Source: Petrosia ficiformis
Lineage: Eukaryota; Porifera; Demospongiae; Haplosclerida; Petrosiidae
Length of the DNA stretch: 64,000 bases
NCBI GenBank assembly: GCA_947044365.1
Contig: OX345636.1
Span: forward strand, 12,791,309 to 12,855,308
Direction: 5' to 3'
The position numbers and the translations under genes were made by a program. The notes below the pieces were generated by a model. The model was given only the letters and a program-made list of their open reading frames with translations. It did not search any database and had not been told where the DNA came from. This document shows, piece by piece, positions 12,411 through 25,200 of this stretch. The first letter of the stretch is position 1. Each line of letters opens with the position of its first letter.

Positions 12411-13070
12411 CATGTATTTACCTCCAATATAATTGTAGATAAAATAGATGGAGCTGAAGTAGATCAGTACCAATATTGTAAAAGAGGTGGATCACTATCA
12501 ATATTCTTGCAAAGTAGAGTAGTACTAGTACCAATATTTCTATGCACATTATCCACTATAACTATAATAATTATTATGTCTTCAGTTAGTAGCTGGAGCC
12601 TATGAGTGGGTAGAGGCATGCTTATTTCATCATCTGGGGATACTCTTACTTTTGTTTCAAAGATTATATCACTGTATAATTATAATACAAAATGAAAACT
12701 ATAGAGTTGTGGCTACATTAAATGTTAGTTTGCTATATTAAGTGCTTTCTCTCAAACTTATATACAATATATAATATATAATAAATCATCAATATTTTCT
12801 GCCAATACATTGTAGCTTGTGTTTATGTCTATGTGGCAAATTTTATACAAAATGTTTATACCTCTTCATAATCTAAATATGTAATTATGAAAATTGTCTT
12901 TCTCTACAATATGAATATTATTACACTGTTCCACCCCTTTTGTACAAAATAGATTGGATTGCTAACTGTAATGTTAATTATAATGAGCATTTTTAACTGC
13001 CCATTACATATAGTATTCCCAGGCAGTGTGATTATAAATATTTTAACTAAAGCTCTAGAAGTATAACTGA

Positions 13071-13126
13071 GCTATATAGAAAAGGGATTATTAAGCATCT
13101 GCTTAATAATCCCTTTTCTGTATAGC
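13071..13126. repeat. 26-bp hairpin 90 bp upstream of NLR exon 1
   Basis: The left arm 13071-13096 and right arm 13101-13126 pair with one mismatch around a 4-nt loop (ATCT). It lies just before the exon that carries the start codon. No such hairpin is seen at the same place in the paralog near 58930. Confidence 0.8.
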
Positions 13127-13215
13127 ATCATAATGTATTTAGTTACCTCATGATCGTCCACTTGCACAATAATTCCTTTAACTAATTTTTTTCTTCTCTG
13201 TAACAGCAATTCAAA

Positions 13216-16200
13216 ATGATTGATCTTGCACAATGGAGAGTTTGTATTGGAATGTGGTGTTGCTGTCTAAAGCCTTTCAAGAGGAAAAGCAGTAATAATC
13301 AAAAAACTCAACCACAGTGGACTGAAAATTGTCTTTATGAAACTAATAGACTTCAACTGTGTATGTATTATGTGAGACCATTACTCAGTCATACTAGTGT
13401 ATTGTTATACACACTCACTGTGTGTATATTTCTACAACTCATACTTTCTGGTGATGTGGAGAAAAATCCAGGACCTGTGGGTTAGTGATTACATCATATG
13501 TTTTACATACACATACCCAAGACAATGTAATGTAGTACATTAATGTAGTAATAAAATTTTGTATTATATTACAGATTTTACTCCGAATAATGCAGCTGCT
13601 GTGCTTCGTGAATGTGGGTTTAATTTTAAGAGCAAGTGGAGTTCATTAACAAGCATCTTGAATGTTCCACTGGAGAAAAGGGAAAAGATGAGAGCTATAA
13701 TAGAGGAAGATGAAGCATATGAACATGCATTAGAAATAGCATTGGACTGGTGGATTAAAAACACATCAGAAGCATCATGGAAAGAGCTCATATCAGCGGT
13801 ATACATGTGTGGAGAGAATGATACTGTAGATGCAATGAGGAAAAAATTAGGTGAGTAAGCTTTGTATCTTTATCTATAGAACAAATATCCCACCTTTCAT
13901 TTGTTTACCTATTCCATAATAAAGATCAATTCCAAACTTAAACATTCAAACAAGGTATTATATTCAATAGTGGTTGTTTATTTTGAGTAAAATCAAAAGT
14001 TGTTTGTGGGCAAATGGCTTAATTCCTGGTTACCAAATGTCATTAACATTCCATTTTAAAATCGTAAAATGTAGGATTGGGCAGTATTAGCAATTTAGAT
14101 AGCAATTACGATATAAGAAAATTATCGCGATATTGCTAAATGTTTCACAATTGGTCACACCCACAAACGTTTTAAAGGTATCAAACAGTGCCTGAAATAC
14201 CAACAACAACTTGTTCAATCTACTACAATACTACAAGGCAAATAAAAAACTGTTTGTATCAATTGACTCGTGCAACCACAACAACAGTTACATGTACATT
14301 GATCAGAACACAAATGTAGCATCCTTTGTTGAAAAAATAGATATCTACTACTTATTTCTAACTCAATTGCTACCTAGATTCGGCTAGAAAGCCAAACAAA
14401 CATGGCTAAATTATGATTTTCAGTTCGCTATGTGCTCAAAAGTATGGGCATGGCACATAAATTATTTAATTAACCATAAATTTCGATATTTCGGTATGCA
14501 AATTTAATATGTAATACCGTACTGCAGTATAAAAATGAATATCAAATTTTTACTAAAATACAATGTACCGATATACTGCCCACCCCTACTCGAAAGGAAG
14601 TAATTTTGATTATTATTATGACCAAATTTTCAAAAAGGGACATTTTCCCACAAATAATTCACCATCAATCATTCACCATTCCACCATTTATTAAAGGAAA
14701 CGTTAATGTTAAGCTTGCTTTCAATAAAATTGGATATCCATGAAGACCTAGTATTACGTTTCTTAGATACCCAATTTCATTTCCTGTACAAATTGGTGGA
14801 ATGACGAGTGATTAAATTTAGGCATTCGATCAATTTAATTTTCAGGAAAGTGTCCCTTTTTTAAAAAGTAGAACATAGGTGGTTACTTTCCATGGCAGTC
14901 AATCTGTAATATAGTTTAGATAATGTTTGTGTCTAGCATTCAAGCTTTCTTCTCCAGTTTCTTCTTGGCTTGTAGAACTTGTGTTTCGAGCTTCCAGTTA
15001 GTTTGAAGTGCCCCATTTAAAGTGTTTCATCTCTACTAAACGACGAATCTGCTTCAGATTGTGGCTTGACTGTTCTTCTTCACAAGTTTGTTCGACATTG
15101 TTTTCTTGACTATGATTATAATAATTGCCCACCCAGTTTGGAACAGTTATCTTAAACCCAGCCTTTTCACCATATTTGGGGTTGTGTTGAAAGTGTTATT
15201 CGACAACAGATGGTTAGTGCAGTTTGACACACCTTTGCACAGCTTATAAGCTCCTGGTGTCACTTATGCAAGTATGTTTTGTATACATAGCTAGGGAAAT
15301 TGTGTCCTTCCACATGGCGCAAAATAATGAGCGTGGTGAGTGAAAGAACACACGATCTAGCTACAGACTAGTGGTGCGATGATTAATCAATGCTGAACAC
15401 CACAAAACAATTATAGGCATACATTTTTCTCCATATATCATATTTGCAATGTCGTTTATTATATAGATGAAGTTTTAAAAGTTTTGATACAGCGTTAGAT
15501 AATCTTTTGAAAGAAGTGAATGTTGAACTTTATGCGAGCCACACCTACACATATCTTTATATATATTCTTTTGTCAACACGTGGTTAAGCATGCTTTGAT
15601 CTTCCTAAACGCTAATTAACTACTTGAAGCAATTCATATTGTTTAAGCCTTTATATAAGTGTATTATTTATTATATTTTTGGTTTTTAATGTAAATATTA
15701 AATATTTCATTTTCAATGGTGATAGTAATTGAAAATTATAATGTTCGTTCGTTGAATAGAGAGAACATTCGTTTTAGTAAATTCCCCATTCGTTCATGCC
15801 CTAGTTGTCGATATGGAATTTACTTGCAATTAAATGATAAATCGTTCTGTTTTTTTGTGCATACCGAATATTGAAATACATAGTGAGTGTTACTGTTGTA
15901 GTAGTCGTGTGAGTCACCTGACATTTTGTTTACCTGAGGCTACAGTACATGTGTATAAAAAGCAAGTTTTACAGAGGGATCTATAGTATTGTTGAATTCT
16001 GAAGGAGTTGTTGGTGGTGTTTCAGGCACTGTTTGATGCCTATAAGATGTTTGTGGGTGTGGTCAATTGTGGAATAAATGGTTATTACTTAGTCGATATT
16101 TACATGTGGTTATAATCGCAATAATTTTTTAGATATCATAACGATATTGAATTACCAATATCTCCTACCTCTAACTACGACTTGTAAGCATTACCCAGTA

Positions 16201-19200
16201 TGGAAATTAGTCAGTATTGATCTATTATTAATATTGTATCTCATCAACCAGACTAACACTAACCTTCAATCATTCACCATTGTGCCATGAAATTTGGTAT
16301 CCAGGAAGTGTTGTTATTAATCTGCTTAGATACCACATTTCACTGACTTCAAGTACAAAATGGTGGAATGACGAACAATTAAAAGTAGACATTACATAAA
16401 ATCATTTGTGGTAAAGTGTCTTTTTAGTAGGTCACAATTAGGGCTGGGACAAAGGTTGGAAAACAACCTTCAAAGCTTCGTCACCAAAAAGTAACAAAGA
16501 TTTGATGTTTTGCATGTGTTTTTATCAATGTTGCTTTTACCTTGATTGGTTGTAGAAAGCCTTCAAAACTGGAGTATTGCTTTATAAAAAGTACTAGTGT
16601 TTTTCGTGTCACTGTACACATTCGAGGATAAATTTCTACAGTCGATGCTTCGCTGCCATGCCTATTTTAAAGTTTGCACATGCACTTCTACAATCCAAAC
16701 GTGTGGTTAACAATGTGGGCATGTTCCAGGAAAGTTGAGGCAGTATTTCCGGGCTACTTTTGTCTTATAGTATTTCTCAGTCCAGTGATGCTGAAAGTAA
16801 ACGAATGAAGGTTTGAACCTTCAAACCTTTTTCCAGACCTAGCTAGTCACAATATCCATGGTAGTCAATCTGTAATATAATGTTTGTGTTGAATTCACAT
16901 TGTATATGTAAGGATGTTACTTCATTCCTGGTGTTCAGTCAATTAAGTTTGAGGTGCATGCACTCACAAGCACACATCTAGTTAGCATCTTGACAAAATA
17001 TTTAACAAAATAAGATACATACATATACATATATGTATTTATGTGTGTGTGTGTGATTAATATTGAGTTATGAAACTCTTGAATTCCATAGATATGATAG
17101 TTGATGATCTACCACTAAAAGGTAATTTATATATTACTTATTTTATCTGCACATAGTAGTAATTGTAATACCGTAAATCCTTAAATAGAAGCCGCATTTG
17201 AATAAAACCCTGTCTTTAATAAACGCAGGGGGTTTCTTCAAGATTCTTCAATAAACGCCGGTCTCCATTGGAAGCCTGGGCATGGTTAAGAAGGTAACAC
17301 GTATTCTGTGAATTCACACTACTACACTTTCAAACACTGGATATCTAATGAAGCATGTTTTTGGTATCAATGGCTTTCTTAGAATGTCTTCTGTCTAACT
17401 ACATGTAAGTGAGATAAAGTCACTGTTGTTTAAAATGCAGACGTTACGAGCTAGTATAAAAGTGGGCGTTGCCAGTGAAACTACTTTTTTTTTTCAAGCA
17501 CTCACTTTGCTGTCATCCTGCTGATAGCAAAGCATAAATTTTACATCATTGGCTTTCTTAAGAACTTTCCAGAAGAGTAAGTTAGAGTCTTCAGTATTAT
17601 AAAACATGAGAGTTATACAGATGATATATTAAGTGCTCCGCCCACACATATATTTGGGCTATAGCGCTAATATTAATAAACAAGAACTCCCATATTAATT
17701 AGAGACGCTAAAGGGTTAATAAACGCTGGTCTCGAGTAAACCTCTGTAAAGAAATACATGCCCAGGCTTCTTTTTAAGGATTTACGGTAATTATAGTAAT
17801 TACTGCTATTCAAGGGCGTATCCAGGAAGAGTGAATAGGGTAGGCTTAAAGAAAGTGGCGTGTGCAGTGCGTCGAAAATTTTAGCTAATTAATTATTCAG
17901 AATGGGTGTAGTCAATTAATAATACTCGTAACAATTGACTAACATAACCTATTCGTTTAATATGGCGCTATAGAAGTGATCACAGCTGAAGAGAATCAAA
18001 CGTTGTCGGGAAAACAATTATATTTCCAACATAATTATCATTATATTTATCCTGTCAGTATATAATGTATTTAATATTATTATATACAATATTTTGAAAA
18101 GTAATTAAGAAATATGTTCAAAATCACAGGGTAGCTAAAGCCTACCCTAGCCTACTGCTAGTTACGCCCTTGCTGCTATTAGTCCACATGAGGCACTGAA
18201 AGTACTGAATGAGCATTCAACTGAGAATATGCCTATTGATTATATAAAGAAAATGTGTGGTATGCAATAATACTTCAATTGTTGTATGCGAGTTATTTCC
18301 AGCATATGTTTAGACTGCACCCACTAAGATGTTGCATTGAAACTAACAGGAAATTGAATGAACAACAGTAAATGTTTTTGATATTAATGTGTCGAATCTT
18401 CTACTACAATGAATTCCATTGGAAATTTCGACCTTTTTTGCCATCTGCAATTTGTGGCACTTCCTAGATCTTACCATGCATTATGATTGTATTGTTAGGT
18501 AGCTGCTATTCACTGTCATGGAGAAACTCATCTATTATTGTGTCTGTTAGTTTTAATTTTTTTTCTATTTTAGTTATGCCTACGATAACTATTCATACAT
18601 AATTACATATCAATACCTTCATTATCCTTAATTAGTCATACATGTATGCCTGTCTCCATTACTTTTAGTTTGTTTATATAAATGCTCATGTTACTGGTAA
18701 TTTTAAGGTTTTAATTATCCTCCTTATATAGAACCTGATCTGGCTTCAGTGATGATAGCCATAATTACTGTCACTAATTGGAATGGCTTGGGTCTTGCTC
18801 TTGGTTTACCACCTTATATTCTTGGCAGAATTAAGCAGCAATATACTACAGTGCAGGATCAGCTACAAGATGTACTTTCTCACTGGATAGGAACAGGGAA
18901 TGCCTCTTGGGCAGTAATAGTTGAAGCTCTACGTAGTCCTTTAGTCAATATGGAGGGACTTGCCAAAAAAATTGCCTGCAATCATCTAAGTAAGTGTGTG
19001 TAGAAGAACAATATCATGTGTTGTAGCCAAACCTGTTATTTTACCTTTTGCGTGCTTTCCTGATTCAAAAGACAAATGAAGATTCACATACAAACCACAT
19101 TAGTACATAATAACAACTTATGTTATATACCATAGATCTGGAAATAACTACGTGTTTAAATAAATGTGATTTAGCAAACAAAACCCAAAACTAAAGAAAT

Positions 19201-22200
19201 GCTTATTTTATTAATGTGTTTTTAATTCAGTCCAAATCCTGAAAAGGGTCCTCATCATCACTTTTGCTGTCAGCAAATAGTTCTTCATTGCTGTTGTGAT
19301 CTTTGAGTTTACCGGAGTGCCAGCTTTCCTTAGAGCGTTAAGATACCTTTGCGCATCACCATCAAGTTCACCCAAAGTAAGAGGTCTTCCTCTTTTCTTT
19401 TTTGGTAATTCTTTGACCTCTGTGCCACCACCCTTACTACGTTCGCTCAAGTAAGCTTTCATAAACAATCTCACAGTACTTTCTCTGAGTGATTCAAACT
19501 CATCGCTGAATTTCCTGACTACTGCTGCATTGGTATTTTAAGCAGCGCATCTGCCAATTTTTGCACACTGTTCAGGTTTGAAATGCTGATACTTCCTTTT
19601 TCCTGGCTACCTTCCTCAAGTGCCTTTTCAACAGCAGCATTGGCTTTTTGATGGCCGCTTCACTGATGCCCGTGGATTCTCTGCTAGGCAGAGCATGTTT
19701 GAAGTATTTGTGGAGCCCAGCCATCAACACTTGCTTGTGGGGTGTGGATATACCGTATGTACAGGCAATGAAAAAATTACTTAACTTAATAAAAATAGTG
19801 AAAGATTTATATATTACTTTTCTTTTTAATCCGAGTGCGTCTGCATACGCATTTTTCACATTTTTAAAACACTCGCATGAATTTCCAGATCTATGGTAAC
19901 ATGTATATTCCTGTTGATGTTTCCTGAGATACTCTGAATGAAGGTATCAATGGTTGGAATCTTTGTTAAGCCTAATACTGTATATAAGAGTAGTGAAGCA
20001 ATATAATCATTATAATCTAGAAATGTTAAGGCTTATTTCTTCTGTTTCTTTTGTCTTCTATTAGCCCAATAATGCTGCAATAGGAACGAGAATATTATTA
20101 CTTGTTATTATTACTTACCATACACAAGTATTTTCTAATCTTGTATTAGTCTAGTAATTGTTGAGAAAACTGCCATAAGTACAACAATATATAGTACTTT
20201 TTATATAAAGTGCACATTACTAATGCAATTTTAAAGGCTTTCAAGTATTGTAACAATGATTTTTTTCTGCGATCTTCTGTTAGTGAGCTTTTGTGGTGCT
20301 CGAATAATTAGCATATTTATTAACTTACATTTCTGATAGCTGATAGGCATATGTGAGGTCAAGTTCTGGGAACAACACCTCACCATTCAGAGCAAAAATG
20401 AATTCTTCTATTTTATCTGGTTATTGCAACCCATGACCTATGACAACCATACAACTGTCAACACTTTAACAATCCCCTATGTAAACTGTATGCATTCAGT
20501 CATGCACTAGGCAGCCACTGTGTATGTGTTGTCAAAACCCCATTAAGAGTCATTACTCCATCCTCTTTCAGCATTATTAATTACAATTCAGTACTTATTT
20601 TTTATGTTAAATTAGCATAAGCATTGTTAAAAACCATTTGTATGGCCTAATGGAGTAATGTTTCCGGTCTGTGGAATGTTGATTACACAATAATAATTGT
20701 GCATTGGATAGAATACACAATAACAACTGCAAAGTCTATAGAATGGCTTCCCATCTATAGAAGGTCATGTAATCAAGGAATTCCTAAAATGTGCAGTTGA
20801 TCTGTAGAATTCCTAGAAAGCATAGAGCTTATATATCAGAGAGTACAGTAGTATTTTTGATGTAGGGATGATCCAGTTTGTTTATGACTATAGACTACTG
20901 AAAAGCATTGAAATCATCTTGAAAATGATTCTGCAGTGCCAGAAGTGATATCTACAACCTTCGTTACCCCCAGAAAAGGTATTTTAAAGAATAGAAAGCT
21001 TACTGTGTCTAAACAGTAAGGACTTGAAACACTCCAAAAGCGCCCAGTTTCTTGTTCTTGCATGGTCTTGGTCTTGGTATTTGGTCAATTCAAAAACTCC
21101 AAAAATAAACTAAAAGTCAAGTTAGTGCATAAACCAAATCTTCATAAATTATTGTGATCATTTCCAATGGTACTTTGGTCCAGATTAACTTGATGCGTGC
21201 TTTCTCGACGACATTCTCGTAGAGTCCTGCTAGTTTAACAATGCATTGAAGATACCATTTTGATGATAATTACTATGGGTGTATATTTTATTTTGATTAC
21301 TCAAAGTTAAAATTTAATTATTAATGCCTTTTATGCTGTTACCACAGCGATTGAAACTTTGATTATGAAAAATCTGGGAAACAAGATATTAAAATTGTCT
21401 TCAAAGATTAAGGTTATATAGGGATGAAAAATGTATAAAAAATAAAGGAACAAGAAAGAGATGCTGATATTTTGACATTCCTACATCACCTTGATTTTTT
21501 TTAAATTCCAGTATTCATAAATTTTGTATAATTTCATGCATATACATGTAGTTATTCATATAATTAATTATTGGTGTCAAAAACCCATAAAACAGGACAG
21601 AATAGGATTACAATAGAAGAAGAAAGAACACAAAATGCATTCAAAAATTGAAGAGTATCAACTTTGTACAATGGAATGAAAAATGTTTTACAAAAATCAA
21701 CGTGATGTAAGGATGCAAAATTATCATCATCCCTACTTGTTCATTTATTTTTTATACATTTGTCATTCCTACTTCACCTAGATTTTTAAAGAAAACTTTA
21801 ATATCTTGTTATATTTTTCATTATAATAATTATTATTGCTAATTATTTGTCTATCAAACATTCATATTGTTTTAGGACACACAGTATTGACATCATCTGA
21901 GCTAGACAGCATACTGGCAAGATTCAACCTATCAAAAGATATCCTTGAAAAATCATGTTGTGATAACCTCTTCATAGCTCTAAAGACTGAAATCGAAAGC
22001 TTTGAAGATGCTGCACCACATTTTGGTTTCAAACAGCCAGAAACAGAAAAGCTTCGTCAAGATTTCGACAAAGAAAGAATAAGAAAGCTGCAAATGCTCT
22101 GGACGTGGAGGAAAAAGAATGGCAGTGATGCAACCTATATTTCCATTGTTAAAATTTTTTTGGAAATGAAAAAACCACAACTTGCAGAATTTGTGCTAAA

Positions 22201-25200
22201 GTTCTGTTCTGAAAATAAAGTACCATTAATTGATTCGCATGTAAATCCTTCAAAAGTAAAGAAGTATCGAAACTGGAGTAGCATGACTAAATTTGAACAG
22301 GAAAAAGTAACAAATGCTCTTCGTGTGGAAAATCAAGAAATCAGAAATAAATATTCTTCTCTCACTGACAATATTCTCACTTCTTTGGAAGAGCGCAAGA
22401 TTGAAGTGGATCGTTTGAAACTGTGTGTAGCTACCTCTCTAAGAGAAATGTCTGCTGCACTGTTATCTAAGTTTGAACATGTTTCTACTCTTGCTGGTGT
22501 TTTGCTAATTGTACACTTGTATTATTCCTCATGGTTCAATATACATTTGTTCAAGCACATTGTTGAGAAACTTGGAAGTGATGATGATAAAAAACAAATA
22601 AAATCATATGAAGAAGAACATCTTGTTCCTTATCTTCAACGATCAATATTCGAAATACCATCAAACTCATTTGGTCCTAGTAATGGAACATTAGATATCA
22701 TTTCTTTGGGTCTACATCTACCTGGTGAGGTTATTCCAACAGGAAATGATGTGGCAGTTATCAAGCACAACCTTTCTAAGCTTCTAGGTATTACTGATGA
22801 AAATCTTGTGTTCATTCGTTATGACGAAGGCAGTACAATTCTGATTTTTGGACTACCAGAAACATTACTTCATACTGTTGTGTTGCAAAACATAATAGAA
22901 CACTACTTTACACCTGACATCACAAAGGGAATTTATTCTTTTAGTGGTAATTTGGCTCAAATACTGTAAGTGATAACATACTTACAAAGTTTATCTGGTT
23001 CACTTATATTTGTCTTACTAATTTTAGCCCACCTGGAATACATCAAGAGAATGCCGCAGTTCATGAGAACCTTATGGTAAATTTGTATTTGATGTGATCA
23101 TGTTTTATTAATAATTCATTAACGAAATTTTTAAAATTATATTAGGGTTTCCACTGCTATCCTCAAACCAGTTCCTCATCAGATATGACAAACTATAATG
23201 GTAAGCAACACTATTGTAGTTTCAAGAATACATGTATAACCCTTTGAGCGCGATGCGCATATATATATGCGCAGCTTTCCCTTTAATTAAACGCAACGCG
23301 CATATATATATGCGCATAATGTTTAGCGACTTCAAACAAGCCTTAAAATATTTTAGAACTGTTTCAAACTTTCCATACATCTGTATCTGGCTTATAACTA
23401 AGTACCTACCAAGTTTAAACAACTGTGTTACTTCCATGAAAGACTGTGAGCAGACAGACTCGACGAAAGAGACGGTCGACGCCCACTTTTCTAGAAAGTG
23501 AACGCTTGTCCTGACTTACCTGCTGGGAATAGCTAGCTATAACTTACACTATAGCTGGAGGAGACATCTAGCTTCTGTAGAATCACTTCATTTGGGGCGT
23601 GCATACAACTGTGTAGATACAAAAGCCAAATCTCGAGCAACAAACAAAAACAGTAAAAATCATGAAGGAATTGAGAGGAAGCCATCTGATAATGTTGTGG
23701 GTTTTTTAATCAAAACTTCCTGTTCTATAAATAGATTTCGTTTATTTATAGAATTTATAGCAATCAATACAATACAGAGCTAACAAAGCTTATGAATAAG
23801 TCATTATTACACCATCCGCGTTTAGTGCATAGTAACATTAATAAACTAACGCGTTCAAAGGGTTAATAATTATCTATGATTTATGTGAATCCTTTATATA
23901 ATTATGTATGTACTTGATTTGAAAGGACAACCACATTATGAAACTCATGTGTTGTACTTGTACACATTGATCGTCAAGTAGTAAAGAGCCTAGTATGACA
24001 AATGGTTTGGAATTTGTAGCAATGCAGGAAGATACCATGTTTGATTTATGTAATATATGCCACAATACATATAACTGATTCAACTCATGAATTATGCGTT
24101 TTGAGTTTGTGAATGTTATTTACACAATTTTAGAGTTCTAATATTACTACTGCAGAGCAAACAAGAAATTTCGATATTGCATGGATCATTATCAGCAAAT
24201 ATTTATATTCTAATATGTGTTATCAATATAATATATCGGTAAAATTTTATATCGGTACATCTCTACTTTATCCTTAGAGCACTGAACATGTTTTTCATAA
24301 TTCTTCCAATTTCCAAACACTTGGCTCTGATACAGATATCTCGGCCATTTCTGTACCACAAACTTCGCTCCTTTTCTGACATGGAATACTACTTCTATCA
24401 ACTTGACTCAAAAGTTCCAAAGCACTTTGTAGGATTAAGTAAAATGCAGTGTTCTCCCTATTTTGACAGCAAATGAGGCAATCAAAGCAGTCCCAATTCA
24501 TATTTGCACCAGCTATATGCATCCATGATATTTGGGTTTTCCAACAAGAGAAATGTCTCAGCTACCCACTGGATTGTGTAGTATGGTCATCGAAATTCCA
24601 AATTTCATGGTGGGTGCTATGCCCCCTTTGAACCATGCTCAACAGGGGTACACCCCCTTTATAATTTCTCCCACAGTCTATATTTAGGCAGAAGTGTGGC
24701 TAAAAGCCATCAATGTTTTTAGCCATTTTCATGAGCTGTCACTGAAACCAATTACGAGTATTTGGAGTGCTTCGTGAAGCTTGGACCATACTCCCAAGGG
24801 CATAGGGGTCTAATGTCATAGATATGTGACATTAGTCCTCTAAGGGTTAATGTATATCTTTGGCAGATCCAGGGGAGATTTGTAGTGTCCAATGATCACT
24901 CCAATCACACACCCCTCTGGCTGAAAGGAACTAGTAGGTGTCACCATGCCACATCCTATAAAGTATCCACGATGCAGAATCATTAATACAGTGAAGTTGT
25001 GTTAAAATGATCACTTTTGTCTACAAAAGTCTGCTTAAAATGAAAACTTACATCCCATCAGGGCATCCATATCAATAATACATTCCTATTCTTTTAGCAC
25101 AAAAAATGATAAAATGAATTTCCACTTCACACAGCCCTTCTCTGCCCACTCAATTGGGTGGTTTGGTAATCTTGCTCACACAATCTAAGCCTAAACACTA

